A DNA stretch of 64,000 nt from Streptomyces leeuwenhoekii (GTDB taxonomy: Bacteria > Actinomycetota > Actinomycetes > Streptomycetales > Streptomycetaceae): positions 4,788,001-4,852,000 of the forward strand of contig NZ_LN831790.1 in assembly GCF_001013905.1 (NCBI RefSeq). Reading direction: 5' to 3'. Numbering within the stretch: position 1 is the first letter of the stretch; every line of letters begins with the position of its first letter. Positions 17,986 to 26,494 of this stretch are shown here, piece by piece. A program made the translations under genes and the position numbers. The notes below the pieces were generated by a model. The model had not been told where the DNA came from and searched no databases. It was given only the letters and a program-made list of their open reading frames with translations.

Positions 17986-18479
17986 CGTACCGCGCTCTGG
18001 TGGTCACGGCGTCCAACCGGGCCGCAGCCGGGGTCTACGAGGACAAGGGCGGCCCGCTGATCGCGGACGGGCTGCGGCGCTCGGGGTTCGCCGTCGACGG
18101 CCCGCGGGTGGTTCCCGACGGCGACCCGGTCGAGGCCGCCCTGCGCGAGGGCGTCGCGGCCGGGTACGACGTCATCGTCACCACCGGCGGCACGGGCATC
18201 TCGCCCACCGACCGCACCCCGGAGGCGACCCGGGCGGTGCTCGACCGCGAGGTGCCGGGGATCGCCGAGGCGATCCGGGCCCACGGCCGGGACAAGGTGC
18301 CGACGGCGGTGCTCTCCCGGGGCCTGGCCGGTGTGGCGGGGGCGACGCTGATCGTCAACCTGCCGGGCTCCACCGGCGGTGTGAAGGACGGGCTGTCCGT
18401 GCTGGAACCCCTGCTGGTCCACGCCGTCGACCAGATCCGCGGCGGCGACCACCCCCGGCCCGGCGGGGGTGCGAGCTGA
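17982..18479 (+). CDS. Molybdopterin adenylyltransferase-type protein (MogA/MoaB)
   Basis: A 165-residue MoCF-biosynthesis protein that adenylates molybdopterin, the step before MoeA. It carries [20 protein letters not shown], the MPT-binding motif, and [12 protein letters not shown] near the C-terminus. Start ATG overlaps the moaC stop by four bases (ATGA), so the two are coupled. MogA and MoaB cannot be told apart by eye; the close fit with a MoeA paralogue suggests MogA function. With Glp it reproduces the two halves of eukaryotic gephyrin as separate genes. Confidence 0.9.
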   Translation: MTYRALVVTASNRAAAGVYEDKGGPLIADGLRRSGFAVDGPRVVPDGDPVEAALREGVAAGYDVIVTTGGTGISPTDRTPEATRAVLDREVPGIAEAIRAHGRDKVPTAVLSRGLAGVAGATLIVNLPGSTGGVKDGLSVLEPLLVHAVDQIRGGDHPRPGGGAS

Positions 18480-18499
18480 ACGGCGCGTCCTGGCCCGCG

Positions 18500-19159
18500 G
18501 TGCTGGTGGACGGCGAGGTCCTCCTCCGGCCGATAAAGCTGCGCGACCAGCGGGCCTGGCGCGAGGTCAACCGGCGCAACCGCGACTGGCTGCGTCCCTG
18601 GGAGGCGACCGTCCCGCCGCCCGCGCCGAGCGGGCCGATGGCACACCGGCCGACCTACCGCCAGATGGTCCGCCACCTGAGATCCGAGGCGAACGCGGGC
18701 CGGATGCTGCCGTTCGTCATCGAGTACCAGGGGCGGCTGGTGGGCCAGTTGACGGTGGCCGGGATCACCTGGGGATCGATGTGCTCCGGGCACATCGGCT
18801 ACTGGGTCGACGAGGCGGTGGCCGGGCGCGGGGTGATGCCGACGGCCGTCGCGCTGGTCGTGGACCACTGTTTCCGCACCGTCGGCCTGCACCGCGTCGA
18901 GGTCTGCATTCGCCCGGAGAACATCCCGAGCCGCCGGGTCGTGGAGAAACTCGGATTCCGCGAGGAGGGCCTGCGCCCGCGTTATCTGCACATCGACGGC
19001 GCCTGGCGCGACCATCTGGTCTTCGCCCTCACCGCGGAAGAGGTGCCGGACGGACTTCTGCGGCGCTGGCACCGCACCCGTGCCCGGAACGACCACAGCG
19101 AACAGAACGGGCATAACGCCTCGGGGAATCCGCTCGCCCCGGGAACCGGAATTGAATAA
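18500..19159 (+). CDS. RimJ-type GNAT N-acetyltransferase
   Basis: About 219 residues of the RimJ/RimL acetyltransferase group, which acetylates protein N-termini (ribosomal proteins in E. coli). Features: an N-terminal VLLRPIKLRDQRAWREVN, the beta4/acetyl-CoA region GYWVDEAVAGRGVMPTAVALV, and ENIPSRRVVEKLGFREEGL near the C-terminus. GTG at 18500 is the usual-type start. An in-frame CTG at 18476 that overlaps the MogA stop (CTGA), with GGGGGTG upstream, would add eight residues and give tighter coupling. It completes the galU-glp-moaC-mogA-rimJ run. Confidence 0.86.
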   Translation: MLVDGEVLLRPIKLRDQRAWREVNRRNRDWLRPWEATVPPPAPSGPMAHRPTYRQMVRHLRSEANAGRMLPFVIEYQGRLVGQLTVAGITWGSMCSGHIGYWVDEAVAGRGVMPTAVALVVDHCFRTVGLHRVEVCIRPENIPSRRVVEKLGFREEGLRPRYLHIDGAWRDHLVFALTAEEVPDGLLRRWHRTRARNDHSEQNGHNASGNPLAPGTGIE

Positions 19160-19161
19160 AT

Positions 19162-19256
19162 GTTCGAAATGGATCGAGCGTCGGCCGTCCTGCGGTAATC
19201 AAATTCGCGGGACTGGTGGCTGACTGATCACATCGGTCACAAAAAAAGTTCGAAAT
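19162..19256. promoter_or_regulatory. AT-rich region before glpR with repeated GTTCGAAAT and a palindrome
   Basis: GTTCGAAAT occurs at 19162-19170 and again at 19248-19256, 86 bp apart. Between them is the imperfect palindrome TGACTGAT-CAC-ATCGGTCA (19221-19239) and an A-run. The stretch is much richer in A/T than its surroundings, which suggests glpR has its own promoter separate from the galU operon. Confidence 0.45.
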
Positions 19257-19328
19257 ATCAGCCAGATCGTGCGACACACCGGCTCAATTGGCAGATGGCC
19301 TCACGCAAACCCCTCTACCGTGTGAGGC

Positions 19329-20540
19329 GTGAGCAGCAGCGGCCTCATCTACGCAGTCATTGTCGGGGCCTGGGCCGCCTACTTGGTGCCGATGTGGCTC
19401 CGTAGGCAGGACGAGCTGAACGAGGCCCGTCCGACGGAACGCTTCAGCACCGCCATCCGGCTCCTGTCCGGACGGGCGGGCATGGAGCGCCGGTACGCCA
19501 AGGACCTGCGGGCGCGCTCCGCCGACGAGGCGGAGTACGACGTCGACCCGGACGCCGTCACCGACTCGGTGGACGTCCGGGCGTTCGCCGTGTCCAGGAC
19601 CCGCCGGCAGGCCCAGGTGGACCTGCCGCCGCCCGCCCCGGAACGGCCCGGCCCGTCACCCGGAGAGGGGAGCGCGCCGGTGCACGGCGAGGCGCTCGAA
19701 GCGGACCGCGCGCCGACGCGCAAGCCGGCGCAGGGCGCCCGGCCCACGCCCGCCGCTCAGGCGGCGGCGGCGCGTGCCCGGCGCACCAAGGTGCTCGCGC
19801 GCCGCAGGCGCACCACCGTGGTGCTGTTCCTCGCCTTCACGCTCGGCTCGGTCGTCGCCGCCGTCGGCGGGCTGGCGTTCCTGTGGGCGCCCGGCGTGCC
19901 CGCCGTGCTGCTCAGCGCGTACATCGCCTATCTGCGCCGCCAGGAGCGCCGCCGCTTCGCCTTCCACATGGACCGCCGCCGCGCCGAGGTCGCGGCGCAG
20001 CGCCTGCGGGAACGCCGTCGGCCGGGCCGCCGCCCCGCCGACGGCGCGGCCGGCGGCCCCGACGCCGAGGAGCCCGACGAGGGGCCCGCCACGGAGACCG
20101 ACCCCGGTCTGTCCGCGCTCGCCGCCGACCGGCGGGCGCTGGTGGAGCAGACCGACCACGCCGAGTGGGTCGACCAGCAGCGCGAGCGCCAGCGGCGGCC
20201 CGGCCAGGGCGAGAGCTGGGAGCCGGTCCCGGTGCCGCTCCCGACCTACGTCACCGCGCCTGTCGCCCCGCGCGCCACGGCCGACGTGGACCTCGGGGCC
20301 CCGGACGCCTGGAGCTCGGCGCGCTCCAGCTCCGTCGCCCCCGACGAGGACGGTGCCGTCTCCGGCGCGCCGGGCGACGGCCCGGGGCCGGCCCCCGAAC
20401 CGGGCGGAGCGGGCGACCGGGCGGAGGGCGCGGCGCGCCCCCGCCGCGCCGCCTCCACCCGCCGCGCCCGCGACCGCGGCCGCACGCCCCTGTTCGACCA
20501 GTACGAGGACGGCGACCGGCCGCGCGCCGCCAACGAGTAG
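19329..20540 (+). CDS. glpR: Membrane receptor of the gephyrin-like protein (GlpR-like)
   Basis: A 403-residue membrane protein. An N-terminal helix (about 5-24, LIYAVIVGAWAAYLVPMWL) carries the family start and is followed by RRQDELNEARPTERFSTAIR. A long charged cytosolic segment comes next, then two more helices (about 161-200). The C-terminal half is disordered, rich in Arg, Pro, Ala, Gly and Asp. The N-terminus and position match proteins now named GlpR, the receptor that anchors Glp in Corynebacterium. Interaction is inferred from family and neighbours, not from a visible motif. It has its own upstream AT-rich region. Confidence 0.8.
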   Translation: MSSSGLIYAVIVGAWAAYLVPMWLRRQDELNEARPTERFSTAIRLLSGRAGMERRYAKDLRARSADEAEYDVDPDAVTDSVDVRAFAVSRTRRQAQVDLPPPAPERPGPSPGEGSAPVHGEALEADRAPTRKPAQGARPTPAAQAAAARARRTKVLARRRRTTVVLFLAFTLGSVVAAVGGLAFLWAPGVPAVLLSAYIAYLRRQERRRFAFHMDRRRAEVAAQRLRERRRPGRRPADGAAGGPDAEEPDEGPATETDPGLSALAADRRALVEQTDHAEWVDQQRERQRRPGQGESWEPVPVPLPTYVTAPVAPRATADVDLGAPDAWSSARSSSVAPDEDGAVSGAPGDGPGPAPEPGGAGDRAEGAARPRRAASTRRARDRGRTPLFDQYEDGDRPRAANE

Positions 20541-20600
20541 GCCCCGGGCGCCGCCGATGTGACCTGCGTCGCTCCCGGCCGTGGTGCGGACCGTGGATTT

Positions 20601-20628
20601 TTGAGCAGGCCGATCGGGGTGCTAAAGT
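20601..20628 (+). promoter_or_regulatory. HrdB-type promoter for tRNA-Ala
   Basis: TTGAGC (20601-20606), a 16-bp spacer and TAAAGT (20623-20628) give a good vegetative promoter. Transcription would start about 20635, a few bases before the mature tRNA. Confidence 0.65.
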
Positions 20629-20642
20629 TTCACTCGTTGCAA

Positions 20643-20716
20643 GGGCCTGTGGCGCAGTCCGGTAGCGCACCTCGTTCGCATCGAGGGGGCCAGGGGTTCA
20701 AATCCCCTCAGGTCCA
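20643..20716 (+). tRNA. tRNA-Ala(CGC)
   Basis: A 74-base cloverleaf. The acceptor stem GGGCCTG/CAGGTCC includes the G3-U70 pair that marks alanine tRNAs. The anticodon stem is CCTCG/CGAGG with loop TTCGCAT, so the anticodon is CGC, reading GCG. The T arm is AGGGG-TTCAAAT-CCCCT. The discriminator is A; CCA is not encoded. Confidence 0.95.
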
Positions 20717-20724
20717 CGCAGCTC

Positions 20725-20759
20725 GAAGCCCCGGTCGGTGATTCACCGACCGGGGCTTC
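20725..20759 (+). terminator. Terminator of the tRNA gene
   Basis: A perfect 16-bp inverted repeat, GAAGCCCCGGTCGGTG (20725-20740) and CACCGACCGGGGCTTC (20744-20759), 9 bp after the tRNA. Confidence 0.85.
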
Positions 20760-20865
20760 GGCATGTTCGCCGGCGGCCAAGTGCGGCGACCGCCCTGGCT
20801 CTTGCTCCGCCGGGTGACTCCAGGGGATCGACAGACCACCCGGCTCCCCGGGAGGCTGGTGTGTC

Positions 20866-21159
20866 ATGATCACTTATTCCGCAGAACGCGTGAGGCGTGC
20901 GTCCGCGTTGGCCGCGGCCCTCTCGCTGGCCGCCCTGCTGACAGGGTGCACGCAGGAGAAGCCCGAGTCGGCACCTGCCACGAGGTCGCCGGCGCAGGCG
21001 GCGTGGTACGACAGTACCCCCGAGGAGCGCGAGAGCCACTGCGACGCCTACCGCAGCCACGACCCGCAGCACCCCGTCACGATCCCCCCGCACCAGTCGG
21101 ACCAGACGGACGAGGAATTCGCCGACGACTTCTACGAGGTGCTGAAGAAGGAGTGCTGA
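20866..21159 (+). CDS. Small lipoprotein (97 aa)
   Basis: ATG at 20866 with GGGAGG ten bases upstream. A basic N-terminus and hydrophobic stretch lead to the lipobox LLTGC, Cys at about residue 29. The mature part is about 69 residues, acidic, with two more Cys (SHCDAYRSHDPQ and the C-terminal residue) that could form a disulphide. I recognise no domain. It stands alone between the tRNA terminator and a convergent hairpin. Confidence 0.75.
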   Translation: MITYSAERVRRASALAAALSLAALLTGCTQEKPESAPATRSPAQAAWYDSTPEERESHCDAYRSHDPQHPVTIPPHQSDQTDEEFADDFYEVLKKEC

Positions 21160-21165
21160 GCACCC

Positions 21166-21182
21166 GGCGGCCGGGGGCCGCC
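21166..21182. terminator. Short GC hairpin between convergent genes
   Basis: GGCGGCC-GGG-GGCCGCC lies 6 bp after the lipoprotein stop and faces the end of the minus-strand ABC permease, so it may serve both. Confidence 0.55.
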
Positions 21183-21226
21183 GCGTGCCTGCGATCGGCG
21201 GCCGGGGCACGGGGCCTGACGTAGTG

Positions 21227-23641
21227 TCAGCGTCGCAGGGCCGGTCCTGCGGACACCACCGCCGACACGACCGCGGTCACCGCGCACGCCCCGGTCACCG
21301 CGCCGAGCGCCGGCCACGGCAGCACCGGCCCGGCCGGGGCCGACAGCAGGCGCAGCGCGCCGTCCATGCCCAGCAGGTTCGCAGCCGCCACCAGGACCCC
21401 CAGCACACCGCCGACGACGGTGACGGTCAGGGCCTCGGCGGCGACCAGGCGCAGCACCTGGGCGCGGGTGGCGCCCGCCAGGCGCAGCGAGCGCAGCTCG
21501 GGCCGCCGGTCGCAGGCCGCCATGGCCAGGGTGCCCGCCAGCGCGATGCCCGCGTAGAGCAGGGCGATCCCCAGGATCAGCGCGAAGCCCGCCCGGGTCC
21601 GGCCGTCCGTCCGCGGGGACGTCGCCCGCAGCCACGCCCCGGCGCTGTGCACCCGGCCGCCCGAGGAGCGCACCGCCTCCCGCAGCCCCGCCGTCACCGC
21701 GGCCCGGTCCGCGCCGTCCGCCACCCGCACCTCGGCCCGGTCCGGTACGGCGCCCGGCGCGTTGGCCGGTGTCACGTACACGCCGTTGCCGCCCGTGCCG
21801 ACCGGCATCACCGCCGCGATCCGCAGCGTCCGGCGCGTCCCGTCGCCGAGCCAGACGCTCACCCGCTGCCCGACGGCGTGCCGCTCCCACTCCTCGTTGA
21901 CGATGATCGAGTCGTCGTCGAGGCCGGTGACCCGGCCGTCCGTCAGCGGCAGCCGGGCCGTCGCCGCCAGCGCCGCCGGGTCGGCCGCGCGGGCCTCGGA
22001 GCGGACCAGGGCGACGCCCTCCTCCAGGACGTACACGGCGCTCGGCGCGGTGACGGAGACCTCGACGTTGGGCACCGCCCGCAACCGCCGCAGGGCGGCC
22101 GGGTCCAGGCCGTCCCCGGCCGTCACCACGAGGTCGGCGGCGGTCCGCTGGCGCCGCTCCTCGGCCTGCGCCCGGTTCAGGGTCTGCACCGCGCCGAGCA
22201 GCGAGCCGGTCAGCGCCACCGTCACCAGCACCGGCGCCGCGACCGAGGCGGTACGGCGCACGGCCGCCGCGGCGTTCTCCCGGACCAGCATGCCGCCCGC
22301 GCCGGGCAGCCGGGACGGCAGCAGGGTGACCATCCGGACGAGCGGGCGGACGAGCGGCGGGGACAGCAGAGCCACCGCCGTGATCAGCAGCATCGGGCGG
22401 CTGATGTAGGTCTTGCGGTGCAGCAGCGAGGCCGGGTCGGCCAGCAGGGCCGGCACCAGCGTCGCCACGGCCGTCAGCAGCAGGGCCGTCCCGCACAGCA
22501 GACGGCCCCGGGTCAGCACCCCGGTGTCGGCCGACGCCTCGCGCAGCGCCTGGGCCGGGCGGGTGCGGCCGGCCCGCCAGGACGCCGCCACCACCCCGCC
22601 GCCCGCCACCAGCAGACCCGTCCAGAAGGCCAGGTGGTACGGCCAGACGGCGTCGCCGATGGCGAACCAGCCGGGCGCCAGGCCCTCCCGCACCACCCGG
22701 GCGGCCAGCTTCGGCGCGGCGTACGCGCCGAGCACGCAGCCGGTGGCCGAGGCGGCCACGCCGACCAGCAGCGCCTCCGCGCCCACCAGACGGCGGACCT
22801 GGCCCGGGGTGGCGCCCGCGGTGCGCAGCAGCCCGAACTCCCGGCGCCGCTGGGCGACGGTGAACGCGAACGTCGACGCCACCACGAACACCGACACGAA
22901 TCCGGCCACGCCACCGGCCGTCCCGAACAGCGCGTACAGCGCCGTCACCGCCTCCCGGTCGCGGTCCGGGGCGGCGTCCGCCAGCCGCCGCGCGTCGCCG
23001 GTGAGCACCCGGCCGGTGCCGCCCACCACCCGCCGTACCCGGGCCGGGTCCGCGGCCACGACCAGTTGGGTGCTCACCGGCGCCAGCCGCGCGGCGCGGG
23101 CGTCGGAGTGGAAGACGGCCCGCTCGAAGCCGAGCGGGGCCACCGTGCCCACCACGCGCACCGGGCCGTGGCCGGTGCGCAGCCGCTCGCCGACCGCCGC
23201 CCACGTACCGCTGATCACGACCTCGTCGGCCGCGCGCGGCGCACGGCCCGCGGTCAGCTCGTACGGGGCGAAGGCGGCCGTCGACCACGGGTGGCCCACC
23301 AGCGGGCCGGGCGCTCCCTCGGCGCGCACCGGGAAGGAGCGGTCCTCGGTGACCGGGCCCAGGGCGCGCAGCGCGGCCACGGTCCGTGCGGGGAGAGGTC
23401 GGGGGTGCGCCAGCGGTTCGGTGCGGACGCCCGCCGGGGTGGACACCCTCAGGGTGTCCTGGCCCCGGACCACCACCGGTGCCGCGGCGAACCGCTCCGG
23501 CGCGCGCCGGGGGGCGTCGGCCGCCGAGGCCAGGGCCAGGCCCATCACGGCGAGGATCGCGACACCGAGCGCGAGGGCGACGAAGCTGCCGGTGAAGGCG
23601 GTCCAGCGGGTGCGCAGGGTGCCCAGGGCGACGGTCAGCAC
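21227..23641 (-). CDS. ABC transporter permease, FtsX/MacB type (two permease units)
   Basis: About 804 residues. The N-terminal helix (WTAFTGSFVALALGVAILAVMG) is followed by a large extracellular domain, then FtsX core helices (GFVSVFVVASTFAFTVAQRRREFGLLRTAGATPGQVRRLVGAEALLVGVA). A second similar unit with its own FtsX core lies in the C-terminal part (SLRLAGATRAQVLRLVAAEALTVTVVG). This is the ten-helix exporter form common in actinobacteria. GTG at 23641 overlaps the ATPase stop by seven bases. Substrate unknown; with the divergent two-component system it may remove an envelope-active compound. Confidence 0.88.
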   Translation of the reverse strand: MLTVALGTLRTRWTAFTGSFVALALGVAILAVMGLALASAADAPRRAPERFAAAPVVVRGQDTLRVSTPAGVRTEPLAHPRPLPARTVAALRALGPVTEDRSFPVRAEGAPGPLVGHPWSTAAFAPYELTAGRAPRAADEVVISGTWAAVGERLRTGHGPVRVVGTVAPLGFERAVFHSDARAARLAPVSTQLVVAADPARVRRVVGGTGRVLTGDARRLADAAPDRDREAVTALYALFGTAGGVAGFVSVFVVASTFAFTVAQRRREFGLLRTAGATPGQVRRLVGAEALLVGVAASATGCVLGAYAAPKLAARVVREGLAPGWFAIGDAVWPYHLAFWTGLLVAGGGVVAASWRAGRTRPAQALREASADTGVLTRGRLLCGTALLLTAVATLVPALLADPASLLHRKTYISRPMLLITAVALLSPPLVRPLVRMVTLLPSRLPGAGGMLVRENAAAAVRRTASVAAPVLVTVALTGSLLGAVQTLNRAQAEERRQRTAADLVVTAGDGLDPAALRRLRAVPNVEVSVTAPSAVYVLEEGVALVRSEARAADPAALAATARLPLTDGRVTGLDDDSIIVNEEWERHAVGQRVSVWLGDGTRRTLRIAAVMPVGTGGNGVYVTPANAPGAVPDRAEVRVADGADRAAVTAGLREAVRSSGGRVHSAGAWLRATSPRTDGRTRAGFALILGIALLYAGIALAGTLAMAACDRRPELRSLRLAGATRAQVLRLVAAEALTVTVVGGVLGVLVAAANLLGMDGALRLLSAPAGPVLPWPALGAVTGACAVTAVVSAVVSAGPALRR

Positions 23642-24393
23642 GGCACGGCCGCCGAACGGGTCCGCGGGGTCTCCAGGGCGGCCATGCGCGCCGCGATCCG
23701 CCCGGCGGGGGCGCCGGTCAGCTCGCCGTGCACCCGCCCGCCGACGAGGAAGACGACGCGGTCGGCCCAGGAGGCGGCCACCGGGTCGTGGGTCACCATC
23801 ACGATCGTGCTGCCCTCGGCGTCGGCCATGCCGCGCAGCAACGCCAGCACCTCCCGGCCGGACGCCGGGTCCAGCGCGCCGGTCGGCTCGTCGCCGAACA
23901 GCACCTCGGGCCGGGTGACCAGGGCGCGGGCGAGCGCCACCCGCTGCTGCTGGCCGCCGGACAGCTCCGCGGGACGGTGCCCGGCCCGCTCCGCGAGCCC
24001 GACCCGCCCGAGCACCTCGCGCACCGCGCCCCCGCGGGGCCGCCGCCCGGCCAGGCGCAGCGGCAGGGCGACGTTCTGCGCGGCGGTCAGGGACGGCAGC
24101 AGGTTGTACGCCTGGAACACGAACCCGATCCGCTCCCGGCGCAGGCGGGTCAGCCGCCGCTCGCTCAGCCCGGTCAGCTCCGTCTCCCCGAGCCGCACCG
24201 AGCCAGACGTGGGCCGGTCCAGTCCGGCCGCGCACTGCAGCAGCGTGGACTTGCCCGAACCGGAGGGCCCCATGACGGCGGTGAAGGTGCCGCGCGGGAA
24301 GGCGAGCGAGACGCCGTCGAGCGCGGTCACCCGGGTCCCGCCGGAGCCGTACTGCCTGCGCACCTCGCGCAGTTCGATCGCATTGGGTCCCAT
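23635..24393 (-). CDS. ABC transporter ATP-binding protein (LolD/MacB type)
   Basis: A 252-residue ATPase partner of the FtsX permease. Walker A is GPSGSGKST; the signature is LSGGQQQRVALARAL; Walker B is VLFGDEPTGALD, followed by an H-loop at VMVTHD. All catalytic residues are present. The ATG at 24393 is preferred over an ATG at 24507 because similarity starts there (NAIELREVRRQYGSGG). It is the first gene of a two-gene unit diverging from the sensor kinase; the 176-bp gap holds both promoters. Confidence 0.92.
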   Translation of the reverse strand: MGPNAIELREVRRQYGSGGTRVTALDGVSLAFPRGTFTAVMGPSGSGKSTLLQCAAGLDRPTSGSVRLGETELTGLSERRLTRLRRERIGFVFQAYNLLPSLTAAQNVALPLRLAGRRPRGGAVREVLGRVGLAERAGHRPAELSGGQQQRVALARALVTRPEVLFGDEPTGALDPASGREVLALLRGMADAEGSTIVMVTHDPVAASWADRVVFLVGGRVHGELTGAPAGRIAARMAALETPRTRSAAVPC

Positions 24394-24569
24394 CTGTCCC
24401 CGTGCCCCCACTCGTTGCCGTGCCGGTGTCCGTCGTGCTCCACGAAACCGCGCGGGGGCACGGCGGGTCAGTGCGGCAGGGGCGAGACCCGAGGTAGGGC
24501 CAGGCATACCCCCCGGCCTCCGGCCAGGCCCCTCGCGGGGGTGCTCGGGCCGTCCGTACGGTGCTCCCC

Positions 24570-25850
24570 ATGACGGTGTGGCGGGCGCTTCGCGGGCGCG
24601 GATACCTGGGGTCGGCGTGGCCCTGGCGGGCGACGGCGTTCCTGGTGAGCGGGGCGGTGCTGGGAGCGGTCGTCCTGGTGGTGCTGGTCAGCGGGGCGGT
24701 GGTCGGCGGGGCGCTCGCCGTCGTCCTGCTCGGACTGCCACTGCTGGTGCTCACCGCGCTGACCGGGATACCGGTGGCCGCGGTGGAGCGGCATCGGCTG
24801 CGGCTGGCCGGGGTGGGCCGGGTGCCGGCCGGTCAGCACCGGGTGCCCGGCCGGCCCGGACTGGCGCCCTGGCTGACGACGCGGCTGCGGGAGACGGCGA
24901 CCTGGCGGGAGCTGGCGTACGCGGTGCTGCTGGGCCTGGTGCTGTGGCCGCTGGACGCGCTGGCCGTGCTGGCCGCCGTGGGCCTGCCGCTGTCCATGGC
25001 CGCCGCGCCGGTGCTGGTCGCCGCCGACGGCGAGGCGAAGGTGGTCAAGCTGTTCGTGGTCGACAGCACGCCGGCGGCCTGCGCGGTCGCCGCGCTCGGC
25101 CTGGCGCTGCTGGCGGCCGGCGCCTACGCCCTGGGGGCGGTGGCCGGGGTGCGGGCCGAGCTGGCGCGGGCGCTGCTGGGCGCGAAGGACGGCGACAGCG
25201 AGCGGGTGACCGAACTGGTGCGCTCCCGGGCCCGGTTGGTGGACGCCTTCGAGGCGGAGCGGCGGCGCATCGAGCGCGACCTGCACGACGGGGCCCAGCA
25301 GCGGCTGGTCGCCCTCACCATGACCCTGGGCCTGGCCCGCCTGGACGCCCCGCCCGGGCCGCTCGCCGACCAGCTCGCCAGGGCCCACGGCCAGGCGGGC
25401 GAGGCCCTGGCGGAGCTGCGGGAGCTCATCCACGGCATCCACCCCAAGGTCCTCGCCGACTACGGCCTGCGGGCCGCCCTCGCCGACGCCGCCGACCGCA
25501 GCCCGGTCCCCGTCGACCTGGAACTGGACCTGCCGGGGCGGCTGCCCGGGCCGGTGGAGACGGCCGCGTACTTCGCGGTCTGCGAGGCCCTCGCCAACGT
25601 CGCCCGGCACAGCGGGGCGAGCCGGGCCGGGGTGCGCGGCGGGTACGCCGACGGGCGGCTGGTGCTGGAGGTGCGCGACGACGGCCGCGGCGGGGCGGAG
25701 CCGGAGGGCGGCAGCGGCCTGACCGGACTCGCCGACCGGGTGTCGGTCCTCGATGGCACACTCTCCCTGTCCAGCCCGCCGGGCGGACCGACCCTGCTTC
25801 GTGTGGAGATCCCTTGCCGGCCGACCGACCCGAACGCCCCCTGCGCGTAG
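24570..25850 (+). CDS. Sensor histidine kinase (HisKA_3/NarL type)
   Basis: A 426-residue membrane kinase. The N-terminal half has about four hydrophobic segments and no recognisable sensory domain beyond a short basic loop (RHRLRLAGVGRVPAG). The dimerisation box is EAERRRIERDLHDGAQQRL with His239. The ATPase has CEALANVARHSGAS (N box) and RDDGRGG...GSGLTGLADRV (G boxes). It overlaps the response regulator by 37 bp. Divergence from an FtsX exporter suggests that the kinase responds to a compound pumped or sensed by it. Confidence 0.9.
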   Translation: MTVWRALRGRGYLGSAWPWRATAFLVSGAVLGAVVLVVLVSGAVVGGALAVVLLGLPLLVLTALTGIPVAAVERHRLRLAGVGRVPAGQHRVPGRPGLAPWLTTRLRETATWRELAYAVLLGLVLWPLDALAVLAAVGLPLSMAAAPVLVAADGEAKVVKLFVVDSTPAACAVAALGLALLAAGAYALGAVAGVRAELARALLGAKDGDSERVTELVRSRARLVDAFEAERRRIERDLHDGAQQRLVALTMTLGLARLDAPPGPLADQLARAHGQAGEALAELRELIHGIHPKVLADYGLRAALADAADRSPVPVDLELDLPGRLPGPVETAAYFAVCEALANVARHSGASRAGVRGGYADGRLVLEVRDDGRGGAEPEGGSGLTGLADRVSVLDGTLSLSSPPGGPTLLRVEIPCRPTDPNAPCA

Positions 25851-26482
25851 TCCTGGCCGAGGACAGCGTGCTGCTGCGGGAAGGGCTCATCGGACTGCTG
25901 ACCCGCTTCGGGCACGAGGTCGTCGCCGCGGTCGGCGACGCCGAGGCGCTGGTCGCCGCGGTCGCCGCGCACGCGCCCGACATCGTCGTGACGGACGTGC
26001 GGATGCCGCCGGGATTCCAGGACGAGGGGCTGCACGCGGCGGTCCGGCTGCGGCGGGAGCGGCCCGGACTGCCGGTGCTGGTGCTCAGCCAGTACGTGCA
26101 GCGCGCCTACGCCGGCGAACTGCTCGACACCGGCGACGGCACCGGCGTCGGCTATCTGCTCAAGGACCGGGTGGGGCAGGTCGAGCAGTTCGTGGACGCC
26201 CTGGACGAGGTGGCGTCCGGCGGCACGGTCGTCGACCCGGAGGTCGTACGGCAGTTGCTGCGCCGGCGCCGGGACCCGCTGGCCCGGCTCAGCCCGCGCG
26301 AGCGGGAGGTGCTGGCGCTGGTCGCCGAGGGCAGGTCCAACGGCGCGATCGCCCGGGCCCTGGTGGTGTCCGAGGCCGCCGTCGGCAAGCACATCGGCTC
26401 CATCCTCACCAAGCTCGACCTGCCGCCGGCCGACGGCACCCACCGCCGGGTGCTGGCCGTGCTGGCCTTCCTGCGGGCCTGA
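25814..26482 (+). CDS. Response regulator, NarL/LuxR family
   Basis: A 222-residue regulator paired with the kinase just upstream. Receiver residues are intact: acidic pocket AED (Glu16, Asp17), phospho-acceptor Asp61 in VVTDVRMPP, and Lys117 in GYLLKD. A GerE-type HTH occupies about 151-215 (LSPREREVLALVAEGRSNGAIARALVVSEAAVGKHIGSILTKL, shown only as its motif). The start is TTG at 25814, with GGAGA four to five bases upstream, deep inside the kinase gene; this implies strong coupling. Confidence 0.9.
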   Translation: MPADRPERPLRVVLAEDSVLLREGLIGLLTRFGHEVVAAVGDAEALVAAVAAHAPDIVVTDVRMPPGFQDEGLHAAVRLRRERPGLPVLVLSQYVQRAYAGELLDTGDGTGVGYLLKDRVGQVEQFVDALDEVASGGTVVDPEVVRQLLRRRRDPLARLSPREREVLALVAEGRSNGAIARALVVSEAAVGKHIGSILTKLDLPPADGTHRRVLAVLAFLRA

Positions 26483-26494
26483 CCGGCCGGGCCG

